A DNA stretch of 64,000 bases, from contig JAACJK010000219.1 of the NCBI GenBank assembly GCA_013368325.1, positions 372,001-436,000 of the forward strand, given 5' to 3'. Positions within the stretch are counted from its first letter, which is position 1, and every line of letters starts with the position of its first letter. Positions 47,278 to 58,628 of this stretch are shown piece after piece. The notes beneath the pieces are model-generated. The model searched no databases. It had not been told where the DNA came from and was given only the letters and a program-made list of their open reading frames with translations. This stretch comes from Ephemerocybe angulata (lineage: Eukaryota > Basidiomycota > Agaricomycetes > Agaricales > Psathyrellaceae). Position numbers and translations under genes: made by a program.

Positions 47278-47650
47278 TCTAGTTGAATCTTCAGATACTA
47301 ATAGCGAAAAGAACCCACAGTAGGGCACAGTACAAACAAATGTTTCCAGGTAACTACACGGCAACAATCTATGTTTTACTTGGATGATTGGTACAAGAAA
47401 TCAACTGTCAATATCCGCTGATATATGGGAGCCCACTGGGTTGCGTATAGGCTTTGTAGTCAAGGTAGCTGCAGACTAAGTTCCCCATGGTGGTGGAAAG
47501 GAGTCAAGAGTCATGGATTTGGGCCTGGATCAACCCGAATTGACGGCCGCCGCCTGGCGCTAAATTGACAGCTATCATGTGGACCACCACGTTCTCAGAA
47601 ACGAGTTCAATTCTCCTGCCTCCACCACTACCTCGTCTCAACTCGCTGCG
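47278..47650. other. spacer within the tandem duplication
   Basis: Includes the 3' flank of copy 1 (also present after copy 2) and the repeated promoter segment (GATATATGGGAGCCCACTGG and the following). It joins two duplicated units. Confidence 0.6.
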
Positions 47651-49621
47651 ATGGATCTACCTCCCAGTTTGAGCACAAGCGCTACTGGCAACATCGAAAT
47701 GTCGGGCGCGACGCTTCGAACAATCATGGACCAACTTCAACGGCTCAACAGAAATGGCGACCAGCATGACCAGCTCATACATGACCTGCGAACAGAGGTT
47801 CTGACCCTGAAGCCACAGGTCGAAACTCTTCAGACAGAGAACAAGGTTCTCAAGTCACTTCGGCCGCAGGTGGAGAACTTGGAGCTGGAAAACAGCCTCT
47901 TGAGGCAGGAGGTAGACACTTTGCAAAAGCAGCTACAGGAAGTCGCATCTCGCGGACCTGTGCCCAATCGAAGGGCCACATCGGAGGCTTTGAGCTACAC
48001 GTCTGCGTCGGCGGTTGGCGCAGGTGCCGCCAACGCGGGGCGCGATCCCCCAGGAAGCCCACTACAGAACCAAGGTGGTCTGAATCGAATGGGTGAAGGT
48101 ATCCACGAAGACTTGGACCACGAACATCCCGTAGAAGACGTGAGTACCAAATTCCTACGCTTTTAAAGACTTGAAAATCCATGCGTTATGGCCAGACGGC
48201 GACTTTTTCGTCCCAGCTGGCATCCGTAAGTTGGTTTAATCCGAACTTTGCGCAGCTTTCAAACAAAGCTTCATTTTTCTAGAAAGTCTCTACGGCATTA
48301 GAACCCATTGAAGTACACAGCGGAAGTGACCAAGCCGTACGTGCACTCTGATTTGGACTCGGAGCGTTAGAGTAGATCCGGAAAGCTCATAGATCTGCAG
48401 TCTTCTCCCTCTCTCCCAACGAGACGATCGACACGCAAGCGAAAACTGAAAGTACTACCCGACCAATCATCAGACGACGACTCTTGGGAATCATTCTCAC
48501 CTCAGTCCGAGCCCAGAGCAAAGAGACAGAAACCCAATGGGCGAGGCACGGCGAAGAAGTATGAACCGGCACCGGCCTCGCTTTCCAAAGGCAAGGTTCG
48601 AGCAAAAAACTCGCCTTCGAAGTCCCAGGTGAAACTGGGAGGGTCCCAAGACGACAAGAATCCCGTACCTTCGACGACTCCCAAGACGCCCTCCATGACG
48701 TCGCTGGCACCCGGTCCCTCAAACCGGAAAGACCTCAAGGTTGGGGCACGTACAAAGGTCAGTCCAACGCCCTATTGAAGGCTCTCCACGATAATGAATC
48801 TATACGCTAGATCCCCGCACACGCAATCGACTCAAAAGCTCTTATCATATCCAATGCCGTCGTCGACCTGTACCTGTCCTCAACGCCTACTCTCACCATC
48901 AACCCACCACCGGTGGAGCATAACCTTCCCATCACCATGCTCAGCAAAGGATACGGCGCGGCCACCCAGGCTCTCTTATGGGATAACAGAAAAAAGCCGC
49001 CTCACCTGACCAGGTGAAAAAATTCATATACCCCAGCTTCGAAACCAACCCAGACATGCCAGCCGCCCCAGGCGAACCGGGGCTCCTCCTCTGCGGGCGC
49101 ACAGAGCTTCTGGATGGTACATGGAGCCTTTTTATCCGTGTATTCGACCTTAAGGGCAAGGGAGCCACTCTGAAGCGATGGAGGTATGCTGGGGAGTACG
49201 AGAGTACTGTTGTCGGAGACCTCGGTGCGAGCGATTTTGCGAAGATGGATGCAAAAGTGAAGGAGACCTGGGGGAAGAAGATCGCGTATCACAAGAAGCA
49301 GGCTGCGTATGTCGAGATGCGTGCGAGGATTACATTGAGGAAGGAAGGAAAGGCGGTGACGAAGGCGAATGTCGACAAGGAGAAGGGTAATATCAAGGAT
49401 CTGCCCAAGGCGAAGAGCAAAGTGACTGTGCAAGACGTTGTTGATGCTTTCTCAGCTGGGGAAGAGGTGAGCCGCTTTGTCTGCAGTTTCCTGGAGACAA
49501 TGTGCTCAATATCATATATAACGCGCAGGTCATACCAATCATTCGGATGGTCTGTGTCTCCTATAATCACGCTTTTGCTCAGGAACTCGATGAACTGCTC
49601 GCTGCACATGCCGGAAAATGA
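47651..49621 (+). pseudogene. coiled-coil/DUF6697 gene, copy 2, with a one-base frameshift
   Basis: The exon plan equals copy 1: 47651-48139, 48196-48225, 48283-48336, 48401-48757, 48811-49466 and 49529-49621. Exons 1-4 are open and in phase. Exon 5 is 656 nt, one short of a whole number of codons. Alignment with copy 1 places the loss at 48988/48989: copy 1 reads AACATG where copy 2 reads AACAG. The frame then reaches TGA about 11 codons later, before most of the DUF6697 domain. The downstream part remains open in the shifted frame and is nearly identical to copy 1 from about 49318. So the gene is recently broken, or the base is an assembly error, or the product is truncated after the coiled coil and linker. 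Confidence 0.75.
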
Positions 49622-49827
49622 TCTAGTTGAATCTTCAGATAGCGAAAAGAACCCACAATAGGGCACAGTACAAACAAATGTTTCCAGGTAACTACACGGC
49701 AACAATCTATGTTTTACAAAGCGTATATGGAGAGCAGGGGTGGATTGACAGCAAAGGAAAGCGAAGGGTATAGCGTACAAGGTCCATTTTTGAGTTGGGG
49801 TCACGGTTGAGTTGGGGGTATCCCGTA

Positions 49828-51806
49828 TCAAGGCTTGCGTACCGCAGCCAACTTTTTGGGGCTGATCGAAATGAAAAGACGTTTCGGCTCATTCGCCCTG
49901 CCCTTCGGTGGACCAACCTGGATGCGCCGCCCCGTCAGCGGATCCCAGTGCGTCTTGGTGCGGGACCTGCTGGACAGCTCGCTGGACGCGCGGGTCACGC
50001 GAGCGCTCGGTGCCAGAGAAGGGGTGCGAGACGACTTGGACTTTGGGGTGGAGAATTTGGGCTGGGGTTCTGGCTCGGGGGGTGGGGGTGCGGCCGGTTG
50101 CTTTGGTTCAGGCTTGGTCTGGTTTTCGATAGTTGCAGGGATGGGAGTGTCTTGGTCCGTCGATACAGGTGCTGCGGATTCTATGACCATTGGTTCGGCG
50201 ACCAATGGTTGGGATGGAACGGCCACTGCCAGTTCAGCTACGACTGTGTCTTCCGTCGACTCGGAGGTTGCTTTTCCTTCATTCCCATCCCCAGCGATTG
50301 ACATTGGAACTGGAGGTGGTGCGGAACTTGTGATCACCGCCGAGTCATCACTGGCAGGAATCGAGACCCCGACTTGCTCTGGTTTGACCACAGTGACGAA
50401 AGTAGGGTCTGGCGTATACTTCTGAAAGTTCATCACGCTGGGTGAAACCTTACGATTGGGTTCCGCCGACAGCTCCGTCGAGTTGACAGTGGGGAAGACC
50501 CCGGCTGAGGAAGACGCAACAGGTGGGGTATGAGGAGGGGCCATCATAAAGTCTGATTGCTGCTAGGATGGACGTTAGCAAGGCCCTGGGCCAGTCGGCA
50601 CTTGGACTTACATCAGCGCTTGTGGGAAGGGACTGTGCTATCTCCACCTCCTTCTTCAATTTGATAGAGTCGGATCGTTCATGTATATCAGGCTAGGATG
50701 GATGTTGGTGAGACCCTGAGCTCGTAGTCGGTGCTCGGACTTACATCAGTGCTTGTTGTGGGAAGGGAGCGCGCGATCTCCACCTCCTTCGAGGAGTAAT
50801 CGTAGGCTCTATCGGCAACCTGAAATTAATCAAGTCAGTAAGACACTGATATACTTGGGCCAGGGCTTACTTCGCGAGGAGAGACTGCTGATTGGAGGTC
50901 AGGTGCTGTGCGCACTCTCTTTGACGGGCCGGCATCTGCAGAGGAGTCCTCGTTCGAGCGCTTCGAAGACCTCGCAGTGCTGTGTTTCGAAGGCTGTTGC
51001 ATTATCAGTATCTGAAGCCCAAAATCTTTCATAGATGACGCACGGAGGAGTTAGCAGATTTGCTGCTCGGCCTGTGCCCGTCTTTCTTCTTGTCTTTGTG
51101 CTTCTATTACTCCTTGTCAGATGTATGTCAGAGTTCGATGATCTGTGCTCGCACCTTGGATTGACCAGGGCGCCCAATAGAGGCCACGGTCCGGCTTCGC
51201 GCAGGGCTATTTGACTCACCATGACCGCCGGAGACGTGCTGGGTCGCCGACAATCTCCGAGAGGGCTCTGCTAGAGCTGACGAGGCCTGCTCCCCAGATA
51301 TCCCGTTCGCTATTTGCGGCTCAGCTGCTGGTGATAAAGCGATGTTGGTTGGGGTAGTCTGGATAGGGGTATGCAGGTGCTGTGCATTCGCCTGACCGTT
51401 CTCCAAGGGTTCTGCTAGAGCTGACGAGGCCTGATCCCCTGATATCCCGTTCGCTATTTGCGGCTCAGCTGCTCGTGATAAAGCGAGGTTGGCTGGGGTA
51501 GTCTGGGTAGGGGTATGCAGGTGCTGTGCATTCGCCTGACCGTTCTCCAAGGTCTAAATTTGAGTGCTTTCTGTAGAAAATGTGGAAGTAACGTACAGGG
51601 AAGGTCAACGGTCCACCCATAAGCGCCAGGGTATCCTTCAACTCGGCATTTTCGAGCTCCAGAGATTCCGAATGGGTCTGAAGCGCCGAAAAGTTGGTCC
51701 TCAAAGCCCAGAGAGCGTCCTTGAATCTGTCTCGTTCTGCTTGAAGTCGGGTGCATCGTGACCGCAGAGCTTCAAGCTCTGAACCTAAATCATGCACTTG
51801 GGCCAT
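49828..51806 (-). CDS. coiled-coil, repeat-rich protein of unknown function
   Basis: Seven exons, all phase 0: 51806-51597, 51553-51155, 51103-51044, 50993-50871, 50819-50745, 50692-50612 and 50562-49828 give 560 residues. Residues 1-65 form a coiled coil (LGSELEALRSRCTRLQAERD) like those opening the DUF6697 genes, but DUF6697 is absent. Exon 2 encodes two copies of a 48-residue repeat (NGQANAQHLHTP ... ISGDQASSALAEP). Exons 5 and 6 are duplicates that both end in EVEIA.SLPT and share adjacent intron sequence. The C-terminal 245 residues are Pro/Ser/Val-rich with a basic end (GRRIQVGPPKGR, SPKKLAAVRKP). It shares a promoter region with F-box copy E. An in-frame extension upstream to 52229 is possible but overlaps the opposite gene. 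Confidence 0.7.
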
Positions 51807-52187
51807 AGCCAAAGTCAAAGGATTGAAGGGACTATATGGTGTGTGTGTGATGCAAGCTGTGAACGACGGTGACGGGCGCTTCTTTGCCTGGGGAGGCCGT
51901 TGCCAAGCAAGGGCAAATTTCTGATATTTAAGCGGAGCTTGCAACACTCTTTCACCACTACCATTCAACCAAAAACTTTTGTCAATGGACCATTTCCTTG
52001 TAATCCAGCCGTTGGCAGTGTCCGCTTCCACGGCAATGCCACAGTGGCACAGAGCAAGAGTGGCTAATGTATCTGACATATAAGTGGAAGACGATGATAC
52101 AGTTCCTAGCTCTTCAACATACCCATTTCTCAAATTCGTGGACCGCGTTCCATTTCCATTAATCGAAATCTTAGGCTCAAACACAAG
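51807..52187. promoter_or_regulatory. bidirectional upstream region of the coiled-coil gene and F-box copy E
   Basis: 381 bases separate two divergent ATGs. The minus strand stays open through the whole region in the frame of the coiled-coil gene, so its start may lie further upstream. No specific promoter motif can be named. Confidence 0.4.
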
Positions 52188-55127
52188 ATGAAGGAGACAG
52201 AAGGGAATGTTGATACCGATACACCACATGAGGTGAAAAGCCTATCGATTGTCGGTGAGTCATATGTCTTGTATCTCTGGACTCACCGTGTATCAGGATT
52301 CAGGCTGAGAGAACCCCACCATTCGACAGCGAACCATAAAGCCACGCCGGAGATGCATGAGGCTGTTTCTAAACCATCAGAATCTCAGCAAGCTCCCGGC
52401 AAACGAAAGAATATCAAGCGGCGTGATCTAAGTCGTTTTCTTGGAACCATGCCGCCGGAGCTCATTTTCGAGGTAGGGACTGACATTCACCACCAGCTAT
52501 ATCATGCGACTGAACCTCTGGCAGGTACTTATGTACCTTCCGCCGCAAGATCTGGTGAACATGGCTTGCACGAATAAAGGAATCCGGAGGCTACTCCTGT
52601 CTATTCCTTTGCTTTGGGAACGAAAGCGCGAAGAACTGGAGGCCCCAGCGCCTCCGCCCACCTTCTCCAACGCGAAATGGGTGTCATTCCTAACCACGAA
52701 ACACTGCTACGTGAGTCTCATAGCTTAGCTTAAATGCCTCGCCCAGGTTGACTGAACTTTTCCGAAGACTTGTGGGGTATGCAATGTCCGTCCCGACTAC
52801 TATCTCCTCAAGTATTTCTGCGTTAAATGCAGAGCAGCATAGTGGGTACAATCACTTTGGAAATTGGCGAACGGTTGTAACTTCCCGCTTGCAGCTTGAT
52901 TAACGACATCAAAGTCAAATCCATGTTTCCAGGATTGAGCGAAGAGGTTCTACGCTACATACCATATACTCAGAGTAAGTGCCCGACATTGCATTTCAAC
53001 CCCAAGGCATATTTACGATATATGGTAGTGAATGCCCAATTCAAACATAATGAAACCCGACTGTACTACTCTCAAGACGTCGAGTCGATGAAGTTCCGAT
53101 GGAATTGGTATCTGGAAGACATCGAAGCGGGAAAAGAAGGTGCCAAAGAGGTCTTCGATTCATTCAAGAAAGAACGCGCGGCACTCGTTCGTGATATGCA
53201 GGAGGTATCGAACTCCGCACACAGATTCCTCGACGGCTTTAACATGCGAACATGATTTAGATTGCTCCTAGAGCAGAGACCTGGCGTAACGAAGTTCTAG
53301 CGAGAAGGAGCCAGCAAAACAGGGCAGTGAAGGAGCGGAGACTTGATGAGTGCGTATATTCTCGTGCTTTCCCGCTCTTCTGCGAGTTAAAGCGCTCTGC
53401 GTAGCATCAAGCAACGATTCCTTCGATTGGGATACATTAGCCTGATTCAAAGTTGAGCTGGTATTCCAGCTCAGGCTCCAGCTGATCCGCCCAGCTCGTC
53501 ATGTGCCATTGATTTTTGGTCTCCGATCGTAACCTCTCCCATTTACCTTCTTCTCTTTCACTTTTTCTCTGAAAATCGCCCAAAATATACGTTAATATGA
53601 CCCCCGTCACGGTCCCCGATGCCAAATAAGCCCCAAAATCAACCAAAATGACCACCATTTCACCCAGGTGGGGTGGTGGTGCCAGGCGAATGCCGAGCGG
53701 GTTCTCAAACTCGCCCACATGACGAGCTGGGCCGATCAGCTGAAGCCGGGAGCTTGAGCTCCAGCTCAGCTTTGAACATAGCTATTGCTGAGGACCTCGC
53801 TGACCTCGACCACATGGATGTGGGCATCGGAAATTCGGCCCTCACAGAGAAAGGTAAGTTGTGTTATTACGACCTTTTTACAATCTCTAAATTCTCGCTG
53901 GCCACGCCTCAGCCTGGGAGAAGTTACGCCAGAAGCTTGAACATGATATTCAAGGACGGAAGGACGCGCGACTGTTCTCGGAAAAGCAAGCACTAATGAA
54001 GTCTAGATTCGCCATTCTGACCGAGACTTGGGACAAGTGGATTGCATTTCTCAACCTTCTCACATCTGAGCACTTCTTGTACCCCCAACTGTTCGATTTG
54101 TGGAACTTTTTGCCCATCAACTCGATACTTGAATTGGACAGTGGGGTCGAGGTCACGGTCAAGGACTTCCAGCCCATAATCGACACCTTCCACGTCCTGG
54201 TCTCAGAGTTCCAGCGGCAGATGGAAGAACGTGTTTTGAACTTGATACCAGTAGCGAATCTTGCACCTGCCTCCTCGAATGTCGCTCTGGATCTCGCCAC
54301 TTCAATTTTTTCCTGCGCCATTTCCCCGGCTTGGTGGGAGGACTCGGACAATCACCGTAGCCCGGTGCTATTCATAGGGTGGAAGGCTGCCTCCATGCAC
54401 CGGTGCTCTTATACCCGCCACCACGTGAAGTACGACGTTCGAACTCCTGTTCGTCGATCTCGTCTCGTCTTTGCGGCCGCTGCTTCGAAGCTCGCCCACC
54501 ATCTTGTCCATCTATGTGGAGCGGACCCGTTCACTACCACGGCCAACGACATGGACACATTGGACGAGCAATACATTTGCGAAACATGCGCAGAAACCAC
54601 TGGGGCAGGTTCCAAAAAAGCGAAGAAAGTCGTCTTCAATTGGCGAGGAGCGGTAATGTTTGGTCATTTCTACTACAGGAATCGCGTCACTGACAATATC
54701 GTCCGCGTAGCTGTGGCATGCAGCAGAGCAGCATAAATTTGAAGGCAGAGCCAATGACCACGGTACCCAGCCAACGTTTAGCGTACTGCAGGGCGATGCC
54801 GACAGGAAAAAAGTCAAAAGGAAGAATGAAAAGTTCAAAAAGGAAGCTCTCAATACGCTTCCAGCATGGTACTGCAATCATTGCTTGACCTATAACAATG
54901 GAAAGTCGGGCGTGTTAAGGGACGTTCAGGAGCACGTTTCGGACGTGTAAGTACCTCGCAAAAGCTCGGAACCGAGACTGACTATTGATTCACATGAATA
55001 TAGCCACGGTATCGAAAAGCCGCCGGATCCCACCAACTACTTTTTCAACGAAATGTACCGCTTCAACTTGGAGGGGCGCCGCACGACAATCAACCCTGTC
55101 TCTCCTAAATCAGAATCGCAGGATTAG
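52188..55127 (+). CDS. F-box/zinc-finger family protein, copy E, interrupted by a MITE-like element that can be spliced out
   Basis: Twelve exons: 52188-52254, 52297-52472, 52525-52710, 52768-52841, 52895-52974, 53029-53204, 53261-53349, 53405-53451, 53770-53853, 53913-54652, 54711-54946 and 55004-55127 encode 692 residues. F-box: LSRFLGTMPPELIFE then VLMYLPPQDLVNMACTN. CxxC pair: CYTC and CVKC. Mid CxxC: YICETC. Terminal finger: C-x2-C-x16-H-x4-H at WYCNHC. Where copies A, C and D have one 110-nt exon, copy E has 47 and 84 nt split by a 318-nt intron made almost wholly of an inverted-repeat element at 53448-53774. Splicing at GTTGAG and CTCAG, both inside the element's ends, leaves nine element bases (three codons) and keeps the frame. 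If that splice fails the gene is broken at TGA 53454-53456. Confidence 0.78.
53448..53774. mobile_element. MITE-like element inserted in F-box copy E
   Basis: A 327-bp element with imperfect terminal inverted repeats of about 58 bp. Left: CAAAGTTGAGCTGG ... CCCAGCTCGTCATGTG. Right, reversed: CAAAGCTGAGCTGG ... CCCAGCTCGTCATGTG. The core is AT-richer with no coding frame. Removing it joins CTGATT to AACATAGC in the gene frame. I find no clear target-site duplication, so the exact ends are uncertain by a few bases. Confidence 0.7.
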
Positions 55128-56076
55128 GTACTCCCTCTTCATCCCCCGGCAGTAACGGTGCCAGTTGTCCGATGTTGTTCTCGTATGTACGTGGCTTTGG
55201 CGCCTGTTGAGTGTGGTCACGAGAACAACTGAGTACCTTTCTTTATCAGTCAACATGTGATAGGAGGAGTCTGCTATCCAGTTTAGAATCTCAAAACAGG
55301 GCGGTGGATCAGCGCTCAGCGCTCAGCTGCCTGTTCAACCCATCAAGATTTTCCGCTAAAAGTTGGTACATACTCATAATGCTTTCTGAGCCTCGGTTGA
55401 GCCTCGGAGGTTCACGCGCGAGCTTCGGCTGTCCGATGTAGTTAGGTCGATTATCTAGGGGGAATCCCTTGAGGACGTACCTAGGAGCGAATTATAAACA
55501 AGGCCATGGTGCGTTGCTTCTTCTGTGCTTGCATGCTCGAATGCCGGCCAGTAAGAACAGGGGTGATCTACCTGACAGGTGTCACCAAAAAGATACAGAG
55601 CCCTTCCCCATAGCGTCCTGTCATGTCAAAGATTCTTAGGGGAGAACCCATACTAAATGAGGCGACAAGTTTGGCAATGGGCGGTTGATGGCCGTTCAGC
55701 AGAATAAATGAATGCCGCTCTGAGTCAGTGTTTGTTTGGCGCTCTCCTTGTGGCGCAACTTTAAGCGCTCATCTTCGGAAGCCCCTATCTTCCATCAACG
55801 AGTCTCTCCCAGGAGCTCATGTCTCCAATTGCTCTATGCAGTCTTTCTGGTACTTTCGAGAAGCCAGGAAGGGACCGTATTATAACCCTGGGCGTGAAAT
55901 ATACTGTCTTTAAAACGTGCTCGGAGTGGGGTGGTATGTATGAGATGGCTGGCAAACAGAGTCGTGGTTGTACAAGGTGTATCAAGATGCGGGAATAATG
56001 TCCATGGGGATTCTCGTAGGTTCATGATGGTAGAATGTCCATTGCCTATATGGCAATCCAAAGTTACAGGCAAGGT
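55128..56076. other. intergenic region between convergent genes
   Basis: About 950 bases between F-box copy E and the DUF6593 gene. Short frames only; nothing recognised. Confidence 0.45.
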
Positions 56077-56777
56077 TTAGACTTGCCAGCCTCCAGAAGC
56101 GTTCTAAGCGGAACAGGACGTAAGGCGGTGCTAAATCGCAATTGTGGGCACACTTACCGTCTTATCTTGCCGTTTGGCTTCGCAATAGATGAAGACCAGG
56201 AATAGAAAAACCTCGTCTTTCTCAAGGGCGGATGTCCCGAGATTCATGACCATAGGTTTAAGCTTTCCAAATAGCTTGGGACGGAAGGGAACGCTGAAGG
56301 TTGCGACAACCTCGCCATCGAGAGATGCCTACGGCCTTTCAGTGAGCAATTGTCGTGCCTTGTACAGGGACAACAACCATACCTGCCATTCCTTTTCGTT
56401 ATGGTACACGATGGTGTATTCCTTCCTCTCGGGCCCCCATCTCCAATACCGTTCCCTGACCGTTCGTCAGTCGTGCGAGTCGAGATTGCCTGGTGCAATG
56501 ATAGAGAAGGCCCTTACTTCTTTACCCGACTCTTTGGCCGACGTCGTATTTCTGCCAACGTCTTCTTGTGCCCGTATATCTCGAACGACTTTTCCTTCCA
56601 GTGGATGACACCAACATTCGTGGGCTCCCCGACGGCCGGGTTGGCGTCCTTCAAATAAGTATGCCCCCGACTCCACAGTCCCTGGTCCGTGACCACGCGG
56701 TATATCACAGAGTTATCATGCAGCGCCAGCACTTGAGCCGAGAGCGGGTTGCTTTGGTTGTCAAAGGTAACCTCCAT
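56077..56777 (-). CDS. DUF6593 family protein
   Basis: Four exons: 56777-56518, 56455-56383, 56328-56158 and 56103-56077 (introns 54-62 nt) encode 176 residues. The order of motifs fits the basidiomycete DUF6593 family: VLALHDNSVIYRVVTDQG, VGVIHWKEKSFEIYGHKK, a tryptophan pair in ERYWRWGPERKEYTIVY, then a strand-rich half with VVATFSVPF and a final hydrophobic helix (EVFLFLVFIYCEAKRQ). The fold may be related to lipid- or tubby-type small beta proteins, but no function is established. No signal peptide. It is divergent from RPC40, with 277 bases between the two starts. Confidence 0.82.
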
Positions 56778-57054
56778 TGGGACGAATATTGGCCAGAGAA
56801 GGGCGTCCAGGCAGTGCGTAATGGCGTTTTGGTGAAAGTTCAGTTAAAGTCGTCAGAGACAGTATTCAGGAGTTGGCCTGGGCATCATCATCCGACTGTA
56901 AAGAGGACTCGGAAAGCACCCGCCTTCGAACCCCATTACATAAATTTCGCTTATTGCCGAAATCGTGAGAATTAATTGCCATAATCGCGTACAAGATTTA
57001 TCATCGTCCCGTTCACAGTACTAGTCTTGCTTTTAACTTTCATCATCGTCCACT
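56778..57054. promoter_or_regulatory. bidirectional promoter of the DUF6593 gene and RPC40
   Basis: Only 277 bases separate the divergent ATGs. Defined by position alone. A pyrimidine-rich stretch precedes the RPC40 start. Confidence 0.4.
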
Positions 57055-58285
57055 ATGCCCGCACAGACGTTCGACGACCGGCGGCTCGTAGGCGTACACG
57101 CAGAGCGTGTATCGGCAGTGTCGAGCACGGATTACCCTGGAGTATACCCCGGAGAGGATCACTCATGGGATCTCGAAATTTTCAAAAAGGTGCGTAAAGC
57201 AGATGCTTTAGCAGCCAGTATAAGAAATAACAGCCATTCAAAGGGCAGAATCTTACAGTAAAGGTTCAGAGATTGTCGCAGCATTCCATAGATTTTGATC
57301 TTGTGGGTGTCGATGCTTCCATTGCGAACGCATTTCGGCGGATTATGCTTGCGGAGGTATGTCATACCCTCTATGGATTATTTCCTTCGTTTGACCAAAG
57401 TCTAGGTGCCGACAGTCGCCATTGAGCACGTCTATGTCTGGGACAACACCAGCGTCGTCGTCGACGAGGTCCTCGCACACCGTATCGGCCTGGTCCCGCT
57501 CAACGTGGACCCTTCCCTCGTTCTGTCTCGGGACGGAGCCGACGACCAGCCCACCGACCGCAACACGATCGTCTTCAAGCTCGACGTGACGTGCGAGCGC
57601 AAACCCAACCCCCCAAAAGGCTCGACCAACCCCGACGAGCTCTACATCAACCACGAGGTCCTCTCGTCGCACCTGACCTGGGAACCCGCAGGCGAGCAGA
57701 CGGACGTCTTCGCTGGCCGGCCACCCGCGCCCATCAACCCCAACATCGTGCTCACAAAGCTTCGACCGGGCCAGGCCGTCAACATGGAGCTGCACGCTGT
57801 GAAGGGAGTTGGAAAAGACCACGCAAAGTTCAACCCTGTTGGTGAGTGACCGGCCTTCTTTCTTCGATGGACGCATGCTTAACCACCATGCAGCCACCGC
57901 CTCGTATCGCCTCCTCCCCCACATCAAAATCAAGAAGCCGATCCCGCCCCAGCACGCCGAAAAGTTCCAAAAGTGTTTCTCGCCTGGCGTCATCAACGTC
58001 GACCCCCGGACCAAGGCCGTCAGCGTCGACCCCCACAACGTCCGCAAGGACACCGTCAGCAGGGAGGTCCTGCGGCATCCGGAGTTTGCTGACTCTGTCG
58101 AGTTGAGCCGCGTTCGCGATTTCTTCCTTTTCAACGTCGAGTCGGAAGGCCCGTATGAGCCTGAGCGGTTGCTGCCCGAGGCCATCAAGGTCATGCGCGA
58201 GAAGCTGGCGACAATCAAGCACGCTGCTGAGGGCCTGCTCGAACAGGCAGGCGGCGACGGTGATGTTAGCATGGCAGACGCTTAG
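57055..58285 (+). CDS. RPC40: RNA polymerase I and III subunit AC40 (RPAC1)
   Basis: Four exons: 57055-57189, 57264-57356, 57406-57841 and 57894-58285 encode 351 residues (yeast AC40 has 335). AC40 pairs with AC19 as the alpha-like assembly platform of Pol I and Pol III. Conserved blocks: FDLVGVDASIANAFRRIMLAE, VPTVAIEHVYVWDNTSVV, DEVLAHRIGLVPL, ELHAVKGVGKDHAKFNPV, ATASYRLLPHIKI and the C-terminal FFLFNVESEGPYEPERLLPEAI. Intron 1 is spliced at the acceptor TAAAG just before GTTCAGAG, as required by the family sequence. The gene ends in an acidic GDVSMADA tail. Nuclear, housekeeping. Confidence 0.96.
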
Positions 58286-58628
58286 AAGTGTATACTATTT
58301 CTGTCTACTTAATTGCACCACCCGTCTCCAGCGTATGCGAAGGCCCAAACCTGCGCAAGAAGTTGAAGACCGCGAACGCTGGCAGATGCTTGAGGCTGTG
58401 CTTGGGTGGCGCTGGATCGCGCGTATCACCCCGATGACCCTGAATTTCCTTTCACAGGCATGAACCTGCCATATGGGGCGAAAAAGTGGAAAAAAAGTCG
58501 CAAGTTACACTTCAGAACGTCGGGTGCAGGTGCGTAGGTTCGGTATTCAGAGGTCTCGTTATATTCTGACGAAATCTGTCTACTACATGCAGTGCTACGG
58601 CGGCAAGGGACTATACTACGGGCATTCT

